A DNA stretch of 11,870 nt from Gammaproteobacteria bacterium UBA6968 (lineage in GTDB: Bacteria; Pseudomonadota; Gammaproteobacteria; Pseudomonadales; Azotimanducaceae), in the NCBI GenBank assembly GCA_002450255.1, contig DJYW01000164.1:1-11870 (forward strand), in the 5' to 3' direction. Every line of letters begins with the position of its first letter. The first letter of the stretch is position 1. Both the position numbers and the translations under genes were made by a program. Shown here in pieces: positions 1 through 6,840 of the stretch. The notes beneath the pieces are model-generated. The model made no database searches. It worked only from the letters and a program-made list of their open reading frames with translations, and had not been told where the DNA came from.

Positions 1-1
1 T

Positions 2-193
2 TGCTTGTGCTGGCTATCTGCTATCGTTGCCTGGGTTATTCTTCGGTTCGCTCAGATACAGATTAGCCTTGTCCAACTAATCCTACTCGCGACAACGCCC
101 ACGCCTCGCTTAGGAAAAAGCACCTCGCTGCTTTCAGCTATGACCGCTTGTGCCGCAATCCTTTTTGGTTGGTGTATCGCGCTTGTGAATTAG
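2..193 (+). CDS. C-terminal end of a probable membrane protein (partial, cut by left edge)
   Basis: This frame is open from the first bases of the window and stops with TAG at 191-193, so it is probably the 3' end of a gene that begins outside. The roughly 63 visible residues contain two hydrophobic stretches, LSAIVAWVILRF onward (about 26 residues) and LLSAMTACAAILFGW onward (about 20), joined by a short polar linker with Pro, Thr, Arg and Lys. That pattern suggests the last two transmembrane helices of an integral membrane protein. No family was recognised. It converges on the minus-strand gene ending at 269. No convincing terminator lies between them, only a weak TTCGCA/TGCGAA inverted repeat at 200-228. 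The call rests on hydrophobicity and an open frame, so it could be a chance ORF. Confidence 0.35.
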   Translation, partial: CLCWLSAIVAWVILRFAQIQISLVQLILLATTPTPRLGKSTSLLSAMTACAAILFGWCIALVN

Positions 194-268
194 ATAAGGT
201 TCGCAGATCTCTCAAAGGTGTTTGCGAATGGGTTAATCAATTACCGGGCAGGGTTATCGTGAGCAGGG

Positions 269-646
269 TTAGATCAATCCGTCCCAGTGCTGTGCTTCGT
301 AGATCACGATATGACCTTGATCAGATTCCCGATAATCAAAAGCGATCCCGAGAGGGTTGCAGATGCGAAATCTGGCTCTGTCCTTACAGTCGCTTTGGGT
401 GCTCAACCAGTTGAATAAATTGAGCACCGTCTGCCCGTCGATTTGCACCGGTCCATCATCAGGCCAGGCGCATTCAACTAGACGAAAATTCAGAAAGCGG
501 TAAATCTGCTCTCCGTATAGCATTTCGAACTCGCCGCTAGGCATGTCGCGCATATGATCCGGCGTTCCCAACAGGTCGCTGACTTCGCGCGGCGACTGGC
601 CGAAGCGAACCTCGTCGATCCCGATTAAAGGCAAGATATTCCGCAT
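269..646 (-). CDS. Small hypothetical protein with a BamE/SmpA-like sequence pattern
   Basis: This is an unrecognised protein of about 125 residues. The ATG at 646 is chosen because the protein then opens with MRNILPLIGIDEVRFG. A GTG at 697 in the same frame would add 17 polar residues. Neither start has a clear ribosome binding site. The segment VRFGQSPREVSDLLGTPD resembles the general pattern G-x-(S/T)-x-x-EV-x-x-x-LG-x-P seen in small alpha/beta proteins of the BamE/SmpA/OmlA type. However, there is no signal peptide or lipobox, so it is probably cytoplasmic. The rest is acidic with many aromatic residues and has two cysteines (SDCKDRARFRICNP). The resemblance is weak and no function is claimed. 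It is transcribed divergently from the acyl-CoA dehydrogenase at 819 and shares a region of about 170 bp with it. Confidence 0.6.
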   Translation of the reverse strand: MRNILPLIGIDEVRFGQSPREVSDLLGTPDHMRDMPSGEFEMLYGEQIYRFLNFRLVECAWPDDGPVQIDGQTVLNLFNWLSTQSDCKDRARFRICNPLGIAFDYRESDQGHIVIYEAQHWDGLI

Positions 647-731
647 ATTTTTATTGTTAGGTTTGTATCTACTTGTTGCGCCTCGGTCATGTGGCACGAC
701 GTGGCTTGTGTCGTCATGTAGTGCCGCCTTA

Positions 732-760
732 TTGAGTCGACCACGCGTTTAGCATAAAGT
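732..760 (+). promoter_or_regulatory. Candidate sigma70-type promoter for the acyl-CoA dehydrogenase
   Basis: TTGAGT at 732-737 and TAAAGT at 755-760 are separated by exactly 17 bases and each match the sigma70 consensus at four of six positions. The expected transcription start is near 767, about 50 bases before the GTG start at 819. The pair was found by eye in the divergent intergenic region, and matches of this quality do occur by chance. Confidence 0.3.
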
Positions 761-818
761 TTGGCGCAGCCGTACGGCTCACACCACTTTTCGAAAAATT
801 CCAATAAAGGCTTTAACT

Positions 819-2552
819 GTGGACTATCAAGCTCCAGAGCGCGATGCGCAATTCATAATGCACGATTTATTCCAGGTCGAATCCGTTTGGTCGGAAATCC
901 CTCAGTTGCAGGACATCTCTCCTGATGTGGTGAATGCTGTCCTTGCAGAGGCAGGCCGTTTGGCGAGTGAAGTGATGCTACCAGTCAACCAGTCTGGGGA
1001 TGCTGAAGGCTGCCGTTGGAAAGATGGTGAGGTCACCACACCTGCAGGCTTCAAAGAAGCGTTCAAACAAATGGCTGACGGCGGATGGCTGAGCCTATGC
1101 GGCAATCCCGAATTTGGCGGACAAGGTATGCCAAAGAGTCTGGGTTGCCTCATTGAAGAAATGTTTTGGGCCGCGAACAGCAGTCTGTTTCTCTACGGCT
1201 CATTGTCGGTAGGGGCGAGTTTGTGCATCGATGCTCACGGAACGGAAGCGCAGAAGCGCACTTATCTCGAAAAGCTTTATTCAGGACAATGGACCGGTGC
1301 TATGGCGCTGACCGAATCGCACGCTGGTACGGATCTGGGCATTATGCGAACAAAAGCGGAGTACCAGGCCGATGGCAGCTATGCCATCACCGGCAGCAAA
1401 ATTTTCATCACCAGCGGTGAGCACGACTTAGCTGAGAACATCGTCCATCTCACTCTCGCCAGATTGCCTGACGCACCGGCAGGCAGTAGGGGCATTTCAC
1501 TATTCATCGTGCCGAAATTTCTTCCTAATGCGGATGGCAGCTTAGGGCCACGTAACGGCGTGAGTAGTGGTTCGATTGAGCACAAGATGGGTATTCGCGG
1601 TAGCGCAACGTCTGTTATCCACTACGATACCGCGAAGGGTTTTTTGCTGGGTGCAGAACATCAAGGCCTCGCGGCTATGTTTACGATGATGAACTACGAG
1701 CGCCTGAGCGTCGGCCTGCAGGGTTTAGGCGCAACGGAACTCGCCTATCAACAGTCCGCGCGCTACGCCAGGGAGCGCATTCAGGGGCGGTCACCGACTG
1801 GACCGCAGAATCCTGATAAAGCGGCAGATACCTTACTGGTTCATCCTGATGTGCGTCGGATGTTACTCACTCAGAGAGCTTACGCGGAAGCCTGTCGTGC
1901 ACTTGGTTTCTATACCGGTATGCAGTTAGACAGAGCAAAATTTGCCGCCGATGCTCAGGCAGCAAAAATCGGCGAGCTACTCACCCCAGTCGTAAAAGCT
2001 TTTTTGACCGATCGCGGCGTAGAGTGTGCTTTGCTTGGCCAACAGGTCTTTGGCGGGCATGGTTATGTGCAGGAGTGGGGAATGGAGCAGATTGTTCGCG
2101 ACGCTCGCATTGGCCAAATCTATGAAGGGACCAACGGCGTTCAGGCGTTGGATCTAGTAGGCCGTAAGGTTATGCGAGACGGTGGCCAAACGGTTGTCGA
2201 ACTGATTGCGGAAATGCGTCAAACACCAGTGAAATCAAATTGGCAGTCGCAGTTTGACGCCGCTTGTGATCGGCTCGCTGCTACCACCGAATCAATCGTT
2301 CGGCGTGGCCAAAAGGATCCGGCGTTGCCTGGCGCTGTATCGGTTGATTACCTCGATATGATGGGCAATACATTATGTGCATGGATGCTCGGTCGTATGG
2401 CTGCCGTCGCCCCTGCGGATGACTTTGGTGCCGCCAAGATTGCGACGGCAGATTACTTCTTCCAGCGCATTTTACCTAAGACTGAGGGATTGGCTGCGGC
2501 GATCGAAGCAGATTCGGATGTCGTTATGAAACTGCCAGAAGCGGCGTTTTAA
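819..2552 (+). CDS. Acyl-CoA dehydrogenase, DmdC-like long (about 580 aa) family
   Basis: This FAD-dependent enzyme oxidises an acyl-CoA to the trans-2-enoyl-CoA, passing electrons to electron-transfer flavoprotein in fatty-acid or related acyl-CoA breakdown. The 577 residues match the long bacterial family that includes 3-methylmercaptopropionyl-CoA dehydrogenase (DmdC). The N-terminal helical domain opens with YQAPERDAQFIMHDLF. The flavin/substrate region is MALTESHAGTDLG (162-174). The C-terminal catalytic domain includes QVFGGHGYVQEWGMEQ and IYEGTNGVQ, where Glu436 is the expected catalytic base. The family-specific C-terminal helical extension follows (about 450-577). The start is GTG with AAAGG at 806-810, eight bases upstream. 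It is a single-gene unit with no ETF or thiolase partner nearby. Databases often label such proteins DmdC, but most paralogues have unknown acyl-CoA substrates, so DMSP metabolism cannot be inferred. Confidence 0.95.
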   Translation: MDYQAPERDAQFIMHDLFQVESVWSEIPQLQDISPDVVNAVLAEAGRLASEVMLPVNQSGDAEGCRWKDGEVTTPAGFKEAFKQMADGGWLSLCGNPEFGGQGMPKSLGCLIEEMFWAANSSLFLYGSLSVGASLCIDAHGTEAQKRTYLEKLYSGQWTGAMALTESHAGTDLGIMRTKAEYQADGSYAITGSKIFITSGEHDLAENIVHLTLARLPDAPAGSRGISLFIVPKFLPNADGSLGPRNGVSSGSIEHKMGIRGSATSVIHYDTAKGFLLGAEHQGLAAMFTMMNYERLSVGLQGLGATELAYQQSARYARERIQGRSPTGPQNPDKAADTLLVHPDVRRMLLTQRAYAEACRALGFYTGMQLDRAKFAADAQAAKIGELLTPVVKAFLTDRGVECALLGQQVFGGHGYVQEWGMEQIVRDARIGQIYEGTNGVQALDLVGRKVMRDGGQTVVELIAEMRQTPVKSNWQSQFDAACDRLAATTESIVRRGQKDPALPGAVSVDYLDMMGNTLCAWMLGRMAAVAPADDFGAAKIATADYFFQRILPKTEGLAAAIEADSDVVMKLPEAAF

Positions 2553-2693
2553 CCACCCGCACTGAGTGTCGTGCCGTTGCGGCAAACGCGATCGAAGTAA
2601 ATGATGGATGCGTGTAGTTGGCCTCGCCGGGCGCGGTGGAAGGCGCCTCGTCAGAGAGACGCAATCGCTTGGCTTATTTCTGCCTAGATCTGT

Positions 2694-4124
2694 TCAGGTC
2701 TGCTCAGACTGCCTGCCTGCAGCGTTAAATGCATCGGTTAGCAAGGTATAGATGCCACCAAAACCGCCATTGCTCATAATCACGATGTGCCGCTTGGTGT
2801 TGGGCTTTGGCGGCGGCAGCGAGATCAATGTTGCAACCAAGTCGCCAACGTCTTGTGTGGTACTGGCCGGAATGACACTTCCCTTGGTGATCTCAGTGAG
2901 ATCCCACTGAATGTTAGCGCTGCGAAACCAAATCACCTGATCAGCTGCATAGCAGCAGGTTTGGAGCTCGTTGCGCAACGTGCCGAGCGACATGGTATGC
3001 GTGCGTGGTTCAATCACTGCAACAATTTCATCCATCCCGACTCGATCACGCAGGCCTTGCAAGGTGGTGCGTATCGCAGTGGGGTGGTGCGCAAAATCGT
3101 CATAGATAACCGTCGTCGCATCCGCATGGATGACCTCTAAACGCCGTTTTACGCCGCGAAATTCGTTCAGTGCTTCTATACCAACTGCTGTGGGCACGCC
3201 AACATGGCGGGCCGCAGCGAGTGCATTCAGCGCGTTGGTGCGATTATGTTCGCCTGCTAATTCCCAACTGATCCGGCCTGCGTTCGACTGATTAAGCATA
3301 ACGTCAAAAGCTGATCCCTGATCAGATACGTTGGTAACATACCAGCGGTCGTTGGTTTCGGTAGAGATCGGTTTTTTGACGGCTTCCGCCCCGACACGGC
3401 CGACTGGTGTCCAGCAGCCCTGAGCGAGCACTTCGTCAACTGAGTCCGCTGCGCTTGGTGCAATGACGAGCCCGTTTGCGGGCACGGTTCGCAGCAGCAG
3501 ATGAAACTGACTTTGAATGGCGGCAAGATCCGGGAAGATATCGGCGTGATCGTGTTCAAGGTTATTAATGATTAGAGTGCGCGGGCGGTAGTGCACAAAC
3601 TTAGACCGCCGATCGAAGTAACTCGTGTCGTACTCATCGGCTTCTACAACAAAAAACGGCCCTCCGCCGAGATGGGCCGACGTCCCCAGATTGGTCGGCG
3701 CGCCGCCAATAAGATAACCAGGTTCGAGCCCTGCGTGCTTGAGTATCCAAGCCAGCATACTGGCTGTCGTGGTCTTACCGTGAGTCCCAGAGACAGCAAT
3801 GACCCAGCGCTGCCGCAGGACGGCGCGGCCGAGCCATTCTGCGCCAGAGGTATAAGGTAGTGCGTGCGAGAGAATGTGTTCCAGCGCTGGATGACCGCGG
3901 GGTAACCCGGCATTGCCCACAATGATCTCATCTGGGGCAGGTTCGAGATGCGCAGGGTCAAAGCCCTCGTAGACGGTAATGTCAGCAGCATCCAGCAAAG
4001 TCGACATGGGCGGATATATTGGGCCGTCAGAACCGGCAACCGAGTAGCCCATTTGTTTGGCAAGCAGCGCTAAGCTGCCCATCAACGTGCCACCGATACC
4101 AAGAAAATAAATGCGTTTTGTCAT
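2694..4124 (-). CDS. mpl: UDP-N-acetylmuramate:L-Ala-gamma-D-Glu-meso-DAP ligase (murein recycling)
   Basis: Mpl is a cytoplasmic, ATP-dependent Mur-family ligase that joins the recycled tripeptide L-Ala-D-Glu-meso-DAP directly to UDP-MurNAc, returning it to peptidoglycan synthesis. The 476 residues show the N-terminal nucleotide-sugar motif (YFLGIGGTLMG, 6-16) and the ATP-binding P-loop GTHGKTT (113-119, Lys117). They also show the central-domain acidic motifs EADEYDTSYFD (161-171) and NNLEHDHADIF (187-197), GEHNRTNALNA (291-301), and the Mpl-type segments GVKRRLE, DDFAHHPTA (342-350) and EPRTHTMSLG (372-381). Length agrees with the family (about 450-460). The frame stays open upstream to 4265, but ATG 4124 places MTKRIYFLGIGG at the N-terminus and avoids overlapping the upstream gene. 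The gap to that gene is 23 bases, so the two are probably co-transcribed. Confidence 0.96.
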   Translation of the reverse strand: MTKRIYFLGIGGTLMGSLALLAKQMGYSVAGSDGPIYPPMSTLLDAADITVYEGFDPAHLEPAPDEIIVGNAGLPRGHPALEHILSHALPYTSGAEWLGRAVLRQRWVIAVSGTHGKTTTASMLAWILKHAGLEPGYLIGGAPTNLGTSAHLGGGPFFVVEADEYDTSYFDRRSKFVHYRPRTLIINNLEHDHADIFPDLAAIQSQFHLLLRTVPANGLVIAPSAADSVDEVLAQGCWTPVGRVGAEAVKKPISTETNDRWYVTNVSDQGSAFDVMLNQSNAGRISWELAGEHNRTNALNALAAARHVGVPTAVGIEALNEFRGVKRRLEVIHADATTVIYDDFAHHPTAIRTTLQGLRDRVGMDEIVAVIEPRTHTMSLGTLRNELQTCCYAADQVIWFRSANIQWDLTEITKGSVIPASTTQDVGDLVATLISLPPPKPNTKRHIVIMSNGGFGGIYTLLTDAFNAAGRQSEQT

Positions 4125-4147
4125 AGCGGCGATAATATACGGCTGCG

Positions 4148-4636
4148 TTACACGCGGCCAATAGAAATCGTTATCAACAAAATGATAAAGGCGAGAAGGA
4201 TGCCCATCGGCAAGTTGATATCCAGGGCGCGATGAAAAATAAAGCCATAGGCAACAATGGTCCAAAAAAAGGTCACGAGCAGAAAGACATTTGCAATTGG
4301 CTGACTGATCAATGTGCCGGCGACTAACGCCATTGCACTGACTAGCGTGATTAGCAGGTCACACCCTAAAAGAGCAGTTAGAGTTTGTTCAAAACGCCCC
4401 CCAAATCCAGTAAGGCGAAGCAACATCCAGAGAATCCCGGCTGTCGCAGCGAGGACAACCAGGGTCAGTTGAAGCGCCGCGATAAAGCTGTATGCCATCA
4501 ACGTGGTGGTTAACATTACGCTAACAATAACATTAAGCAATAAGGTGGCCAGGAGCAGTGCTGAGCTTTCCGGCAGAATGTCCGGCCCAGCTTTAAGTGT
4601 AGCGATGCGCCAAATTGAAACGATTAATGCTTGCAT
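4148..4636 (-). CDS. Small five-helix integral membrane protein, unknown function
   Basis: This is a 162-residue, very hydrophobic protein with about five predicted membrane segments (roughly 26-46, 50-74, 88-110, 114-135 and 141-160). A short N-terminal part precedes them, with the motif IWRIATLKAGPDILPESS, which looks amphipathic and cytoplasmic. The start at 4636 is preferred because CCAGGGC sits just upstream as a ribosome binding site. The frame extends to an ATG at 4702, which would overlap the promoter side of the divergent pfp gene. It ends 23 bases before mpl, so it is likely the first gene of a two-gene unit. Its layout (short N-terminus, then paired helices) is loosely Yip1-like, but I do not recognise a named family. 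A link to cell-wall recycling is inferred only from its neighbour. Confidence 0.8.
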   Translation of the reverse strand: MQALIVSIWRIATLKAGPDILPESSALLLATLLLNVIVSVMLTTTLMAYSFIAALQLTLVVLAATAGILWMLLRLTGFGGRFEQTLTALLGCDLLITLVSAMALVAGTLISQPIANVFLLVTFFWTIVAYGFIFHRALDINLPMGILLAFIILLITISIGRV

Positions 4637-4764
4637 GTTTGCCCTGGCAGACGGCTTGAGCCAAAAGTGAGGTGACCTAAATGTCGCGGAGAATTGTCGC
4701 ACAAAAAATGGCGATGGCAGATAATACCGCGCGTTTTATCTTAGCCGTTTATCGAGGAAGTCAC

Positions 4765-6096
4765 ATGCCGCGCACCAAGCGACCCCAAGCCAAGGACCCT
4801 AAAACCAAAATGACAGGGAAAACAACGCCGCCTAAGTTGCCAAAGGCAAATGCCTTTTATGCTCAATCAGGAGGGGTTACGGCGGTAATCAACGCTTCTG
4901 CAAGCGGTGTTCTAACCGCTGCCAAGGAGCACAAGGATCGCATTGGCAAGGTGCTGGTTGGCAAGAACGGTATTCTTGGTGCACTCAACGAAGAGCTTTA
5001 TGACGCATCAAAGCTGACTCAGAAGCAGGTTAAGGCGCTGCGTCATACGCCGGGTGGGGCGTTCGGTTCTTGTCGCTACAAGCTTAAGCCGATTACCGAG
5101 GATGGCAGCGAATATCTGCGCTTGATTGAGGTCTTTAAAGCACACAACGTCCGCTATTTCTTTTATAACGGCGGCGGCGATTCTCAGGACACAGCCAATA
5201 AGGTCGCCCAACTCAGCGCCCAAAAGGGTTATGCCATGCAGTGCATTGGCGTCCCCAAAACCGTTGATAACGATTTGCCGATTACCGATTGCTGCCCTGG
5301 TTTTGGTTCCGTCGCAAAGTACGTGGCGACTTCTACTCGCGAAGCGGCTTTGGACGTGGCGTCGATGGCCGCAACGTCCACCAAGGTCTTTATTCTCGAA
5401 GTCATGGGCCGACATGCAGGATGGATAGCGGCGGCCGGAGGGCTTGCTGCCGATGAACCCGGTGACGCGCCGCATATTATTTTGCTACCGGAGGTAGCTT
5501 TCGATGAAAAAGCCTTTTTGCAGCGCGTTGACCGCGTAGTGGCGGAAAAGGGCTACTGCGTCATTGTCGTTTCGGAGGGTGCGCGGTATGCGGATGGTCG
5601 CTTTCTCGGTGAAAGCGGCGGCGGCAAAGATGCTTTTGGACATACCCAGCTTGGCGGTGTAGCACCAACCCTTGCCGCATTAGTGAAGGACAAATTGGGC
5701 CACAAGTTTCACTGGGCGGTAGCGGACTATTTGCAGCGCGCGGCGCGTCACTTGGCGTCAGCTACCGATGTCGAGCAGGCGTTTCAGCTGGGTCACGCTG
5801 CGGTAGAACTGGCTATGGACGGGGCAAATGCGGTTATGCCGACGATCGATCGTATTTCAGACAAGCCGTATCGTTGGAAAATTGGCACCGCCAAGTTGGC
5901 ACGAGTCGCTAACGTGGAACGGAAGATGCCAAAAAGCTTTATTACCCGCGATGGATTTGGCATTACCGCGAAAGCCCGTGCGTATCTCCAGCCGCTGATT
6001 GCCGGGGAAGACTACCCACCGTTCAAAAATGGTCTGCCGGATTATTTAAAGCTGGCGCTACCGCTGCTGCCAAAGAAGCTGGATGCAGACTGGTAG
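4765..6096 (+). CDS. pfp: Pyrophosphate-dependent 6-phosphofructokinase
   Basis: This enzyme catalyses the reversible phosphorylation of fructose-6-phosphate with PPi to give fructose-1,6-bisphosphate, in cytoplasmic glycolysis/gluconeogenesis. Family motifs in its 443 residues are FYAQSGGVTAVINAS near residue 30, NGGGDSQDT (135-143), PKTVDNDLP (164-172) and MGRHAGW (214-220). Asp139, where ATP-dependent enzymes have Gly in GGDGS, and Lys165 before T-x-DND, where they have Gly, are the known discriminators for PPi as phosphoryl donor. Asp168 is the expected catalytic base. ATG 4765 is chosen because GAGGAAG lies just upstream (4754-4760). It leaves a Lys/Pro/Arg-rich N-terminal tail of about 27 residues, and an ATG at 4810 would remove half of it. 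The gene diverges from the membrane-protein/mpl pair and lies close to the membrane pyrophosphatase gene. Confidence 0.93.
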   Translation: MPRTKRPQAKDPKTKMTGKTTPPKLPKANAFYAQSGGVTAVINASASGVLTAAKEHKDRIGKVLVGKNGILGALNEELYDASKLTQKQVKALRHTPGGAFGSCRYKLKPITEDGSEYLRLIEVFKAHNVRYFFYNGGGDSQDTANKVAQLSAQKGYAMQCIGVPKTVDNDLPITDCCPGFGSVAKYVATSTREAALDVASMAATSTKVFILEVMGRHAGWIAAAGGLAADEPGDAPHIILLPEVAFDEKAFLQRVDRVVAEKGYCVIVVSEGARYADGRFLGESGGGKDAFGHTQLGGVAPTLAALVKDKLGHKFHWAVADYLQRAARHLASATDVEQAFQLGHAAVELAMDGANAVMPTIDRISDKPYRWKIGTAKLARVANVERKMPKSFITRDGFGITAKARAYLQPLIAGEDYPPFKNGLPDYLKLALPLLPKKLDADW

Positions 6097-6204
6097 ATGA
6101 ACTGAAAGTAGTAAATTGCGGTGCCTAGCGGATGCGCATGTCCATGCCGTAGGCTTCGCTACAACATAAGGCAGCTTTCAAAGGGCACTTGCGGAAATCA
6201 AGTT

Positions 6205-6690
6205 ATGCCGACCAAACGATCTACAATCTGCTTCATATTGTTAACACTGAGCATTGCTGAGGGGCACACATCAACGTGTGAGGTCCCGCAGAAGATTCAA
6301 CGCGGCAAGGTTGCGATCGATTTGGTCGCGGACACCTTCACGAGTAATACCGATGGATCGACTCGGGCCTTCTTCAAATTGCCGCGCAAAGGAAAACAGA
6401 TTCACTCAGCCGACTGGATCAATTGTGATGGCTTTGTTCCCGGTGGCGCGACCATCCGTTTCATTCAAATCAAGGCGATTATGGGCTTGCCGGACGGCCT
6501 TGAGTGGATGTGCGATAAAGCGAGCTGTACCTATATCGGCGGCGCATCAGGTTGCATCACCTTCGCAGGAAAGCCGGTCACTAAAAACAGGTACCCGCTG
6601 GATATTCGTTTAGTCGGTGCGGGAAGCTATTGGGGTGTCAAGAAATCACTGCAATGCTCGATAGAAACTGTCACCTTAGTTGTTGATTAG
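6205..6690 (+). CDS. Small exported six-cysteine protein, unknown family
   Basis: This protein of 161 residues starts MPTKRSTICFILLTL, a short basic n-region followed by a hydrophobic stretch, which suggests a Sec signal peptide cleaved around residues 20-24. The mature part holds six cysteines (25, 74, 103, 108, 117, 151), an even number fitting three disulfides in a periplasmic or secreted protein. It ends in a beta-like segment (CSIETVTLVVD). Aromatic and glycine-rich stretches (GASGCITFAG, VGAGSYWGV) suggest a compact beta fold. No family was recognised. A GTG at 6121 in the same frame would add 28 cysteine- and arginine-containing residues and hide the signal peptide, so ATG 6205 is preferred, although its ribosome binding site is weak. 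It lies 108 bases after pfp on the same strand and ends just before a terminator, so it may be co-transcribed with pfp. Confidence 0.65.
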   Translation: MPTKRSTICFILLTLSIAEGHTSTCEVPQKIQRGKVAIDLVADTFTSNTDGSTRAFFKLPRKGKQIHSADWINCDGFVPGGATIRFIQIKAIMGLPDGLEWMCDKASCTYIGGASGCITFAGKPVTKNRYPLDIRLVGAGSYWGVKKSLQCSIETVTLVVD

Positions 6691-6743
6691 CATGACGCGA
6701 GGCTGCTGATTCGCTTCGCCGGTAGGCTGCGTACACGACCGTC

Positions 6744-6773
6744 AAAAAAAAGGACGCAGACGCGTCCTTTTTT
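6744..6773. terminator. Bidirectional rho-independent terminator
   Basis: Eight A residues (6744-6751) precede the perfect stem GGACGC (6752-6757) / GCGTCC (6762-6767), which closes an AGAC tetraloop and is followed by six T residues (6768-6773). Because A and T tracts flank both sides, it can end transcription from the plus-strand pfp/small-protein side and from hppA on the minus strand. It sits between these convergent units. Confidence 0.92.
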
Positions 6774-6818
6774 CAACCGTTTCTTCCAAAAGCTTTTTGC
6801 GACAACTCCTTTTCGAGA

Positions 6819-6840
6819 GTGGGAGCTGCCGCGAGCGGCT
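6819..6840. repeat. Possible REP-like hairpin directly after hppA
   Basis: GTGGGAGC followed by the small stem GCCG-CGAG-CGGC (6828-6839) resembles the layout of gammaproteobacterial REP elements, which have a GTGGGAGC-type head and a GC-rich hairpin. It abuts the hppA stop codon on its downstream side. Only this single copy was seen in the window, so it may be an ordinary 3' UTR hairpin. Confidence 0.25.

Noticed and set aside
2553..2693. Search for a terminator between the convergent acyl-CoA dehydrogenase and mpl genes; TGCCG-TTG-CGGCA at 2572-2584 forms a small stem.
   Set aside because: There is no T-tract on either strand after the stem, so no intrinsic terminator can be called.
4125..4265. 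47-codon N-terminal extension of mpl in the same frame.
   Set aside because: It overlaps the upstream membrane-protein gene, and the conserved Mpl N-terminus begins at the ATG at 4124.
6123..6154. Imperfect hairpin GCCTAGCGG/CCGTAGGC between pfp and the six-cysteine gene.
   Set aside because: The stem has a bulge, the loop is long and no T-tract follows, so it is not a convincing terminator. It might still form in the RNA.
6121..6204. GTG start at 6121 for the six-cysteine protein.
   Set aside because: It would place 28 extra residues before an evident signal peptide, and no ribosome binding site precedes it.
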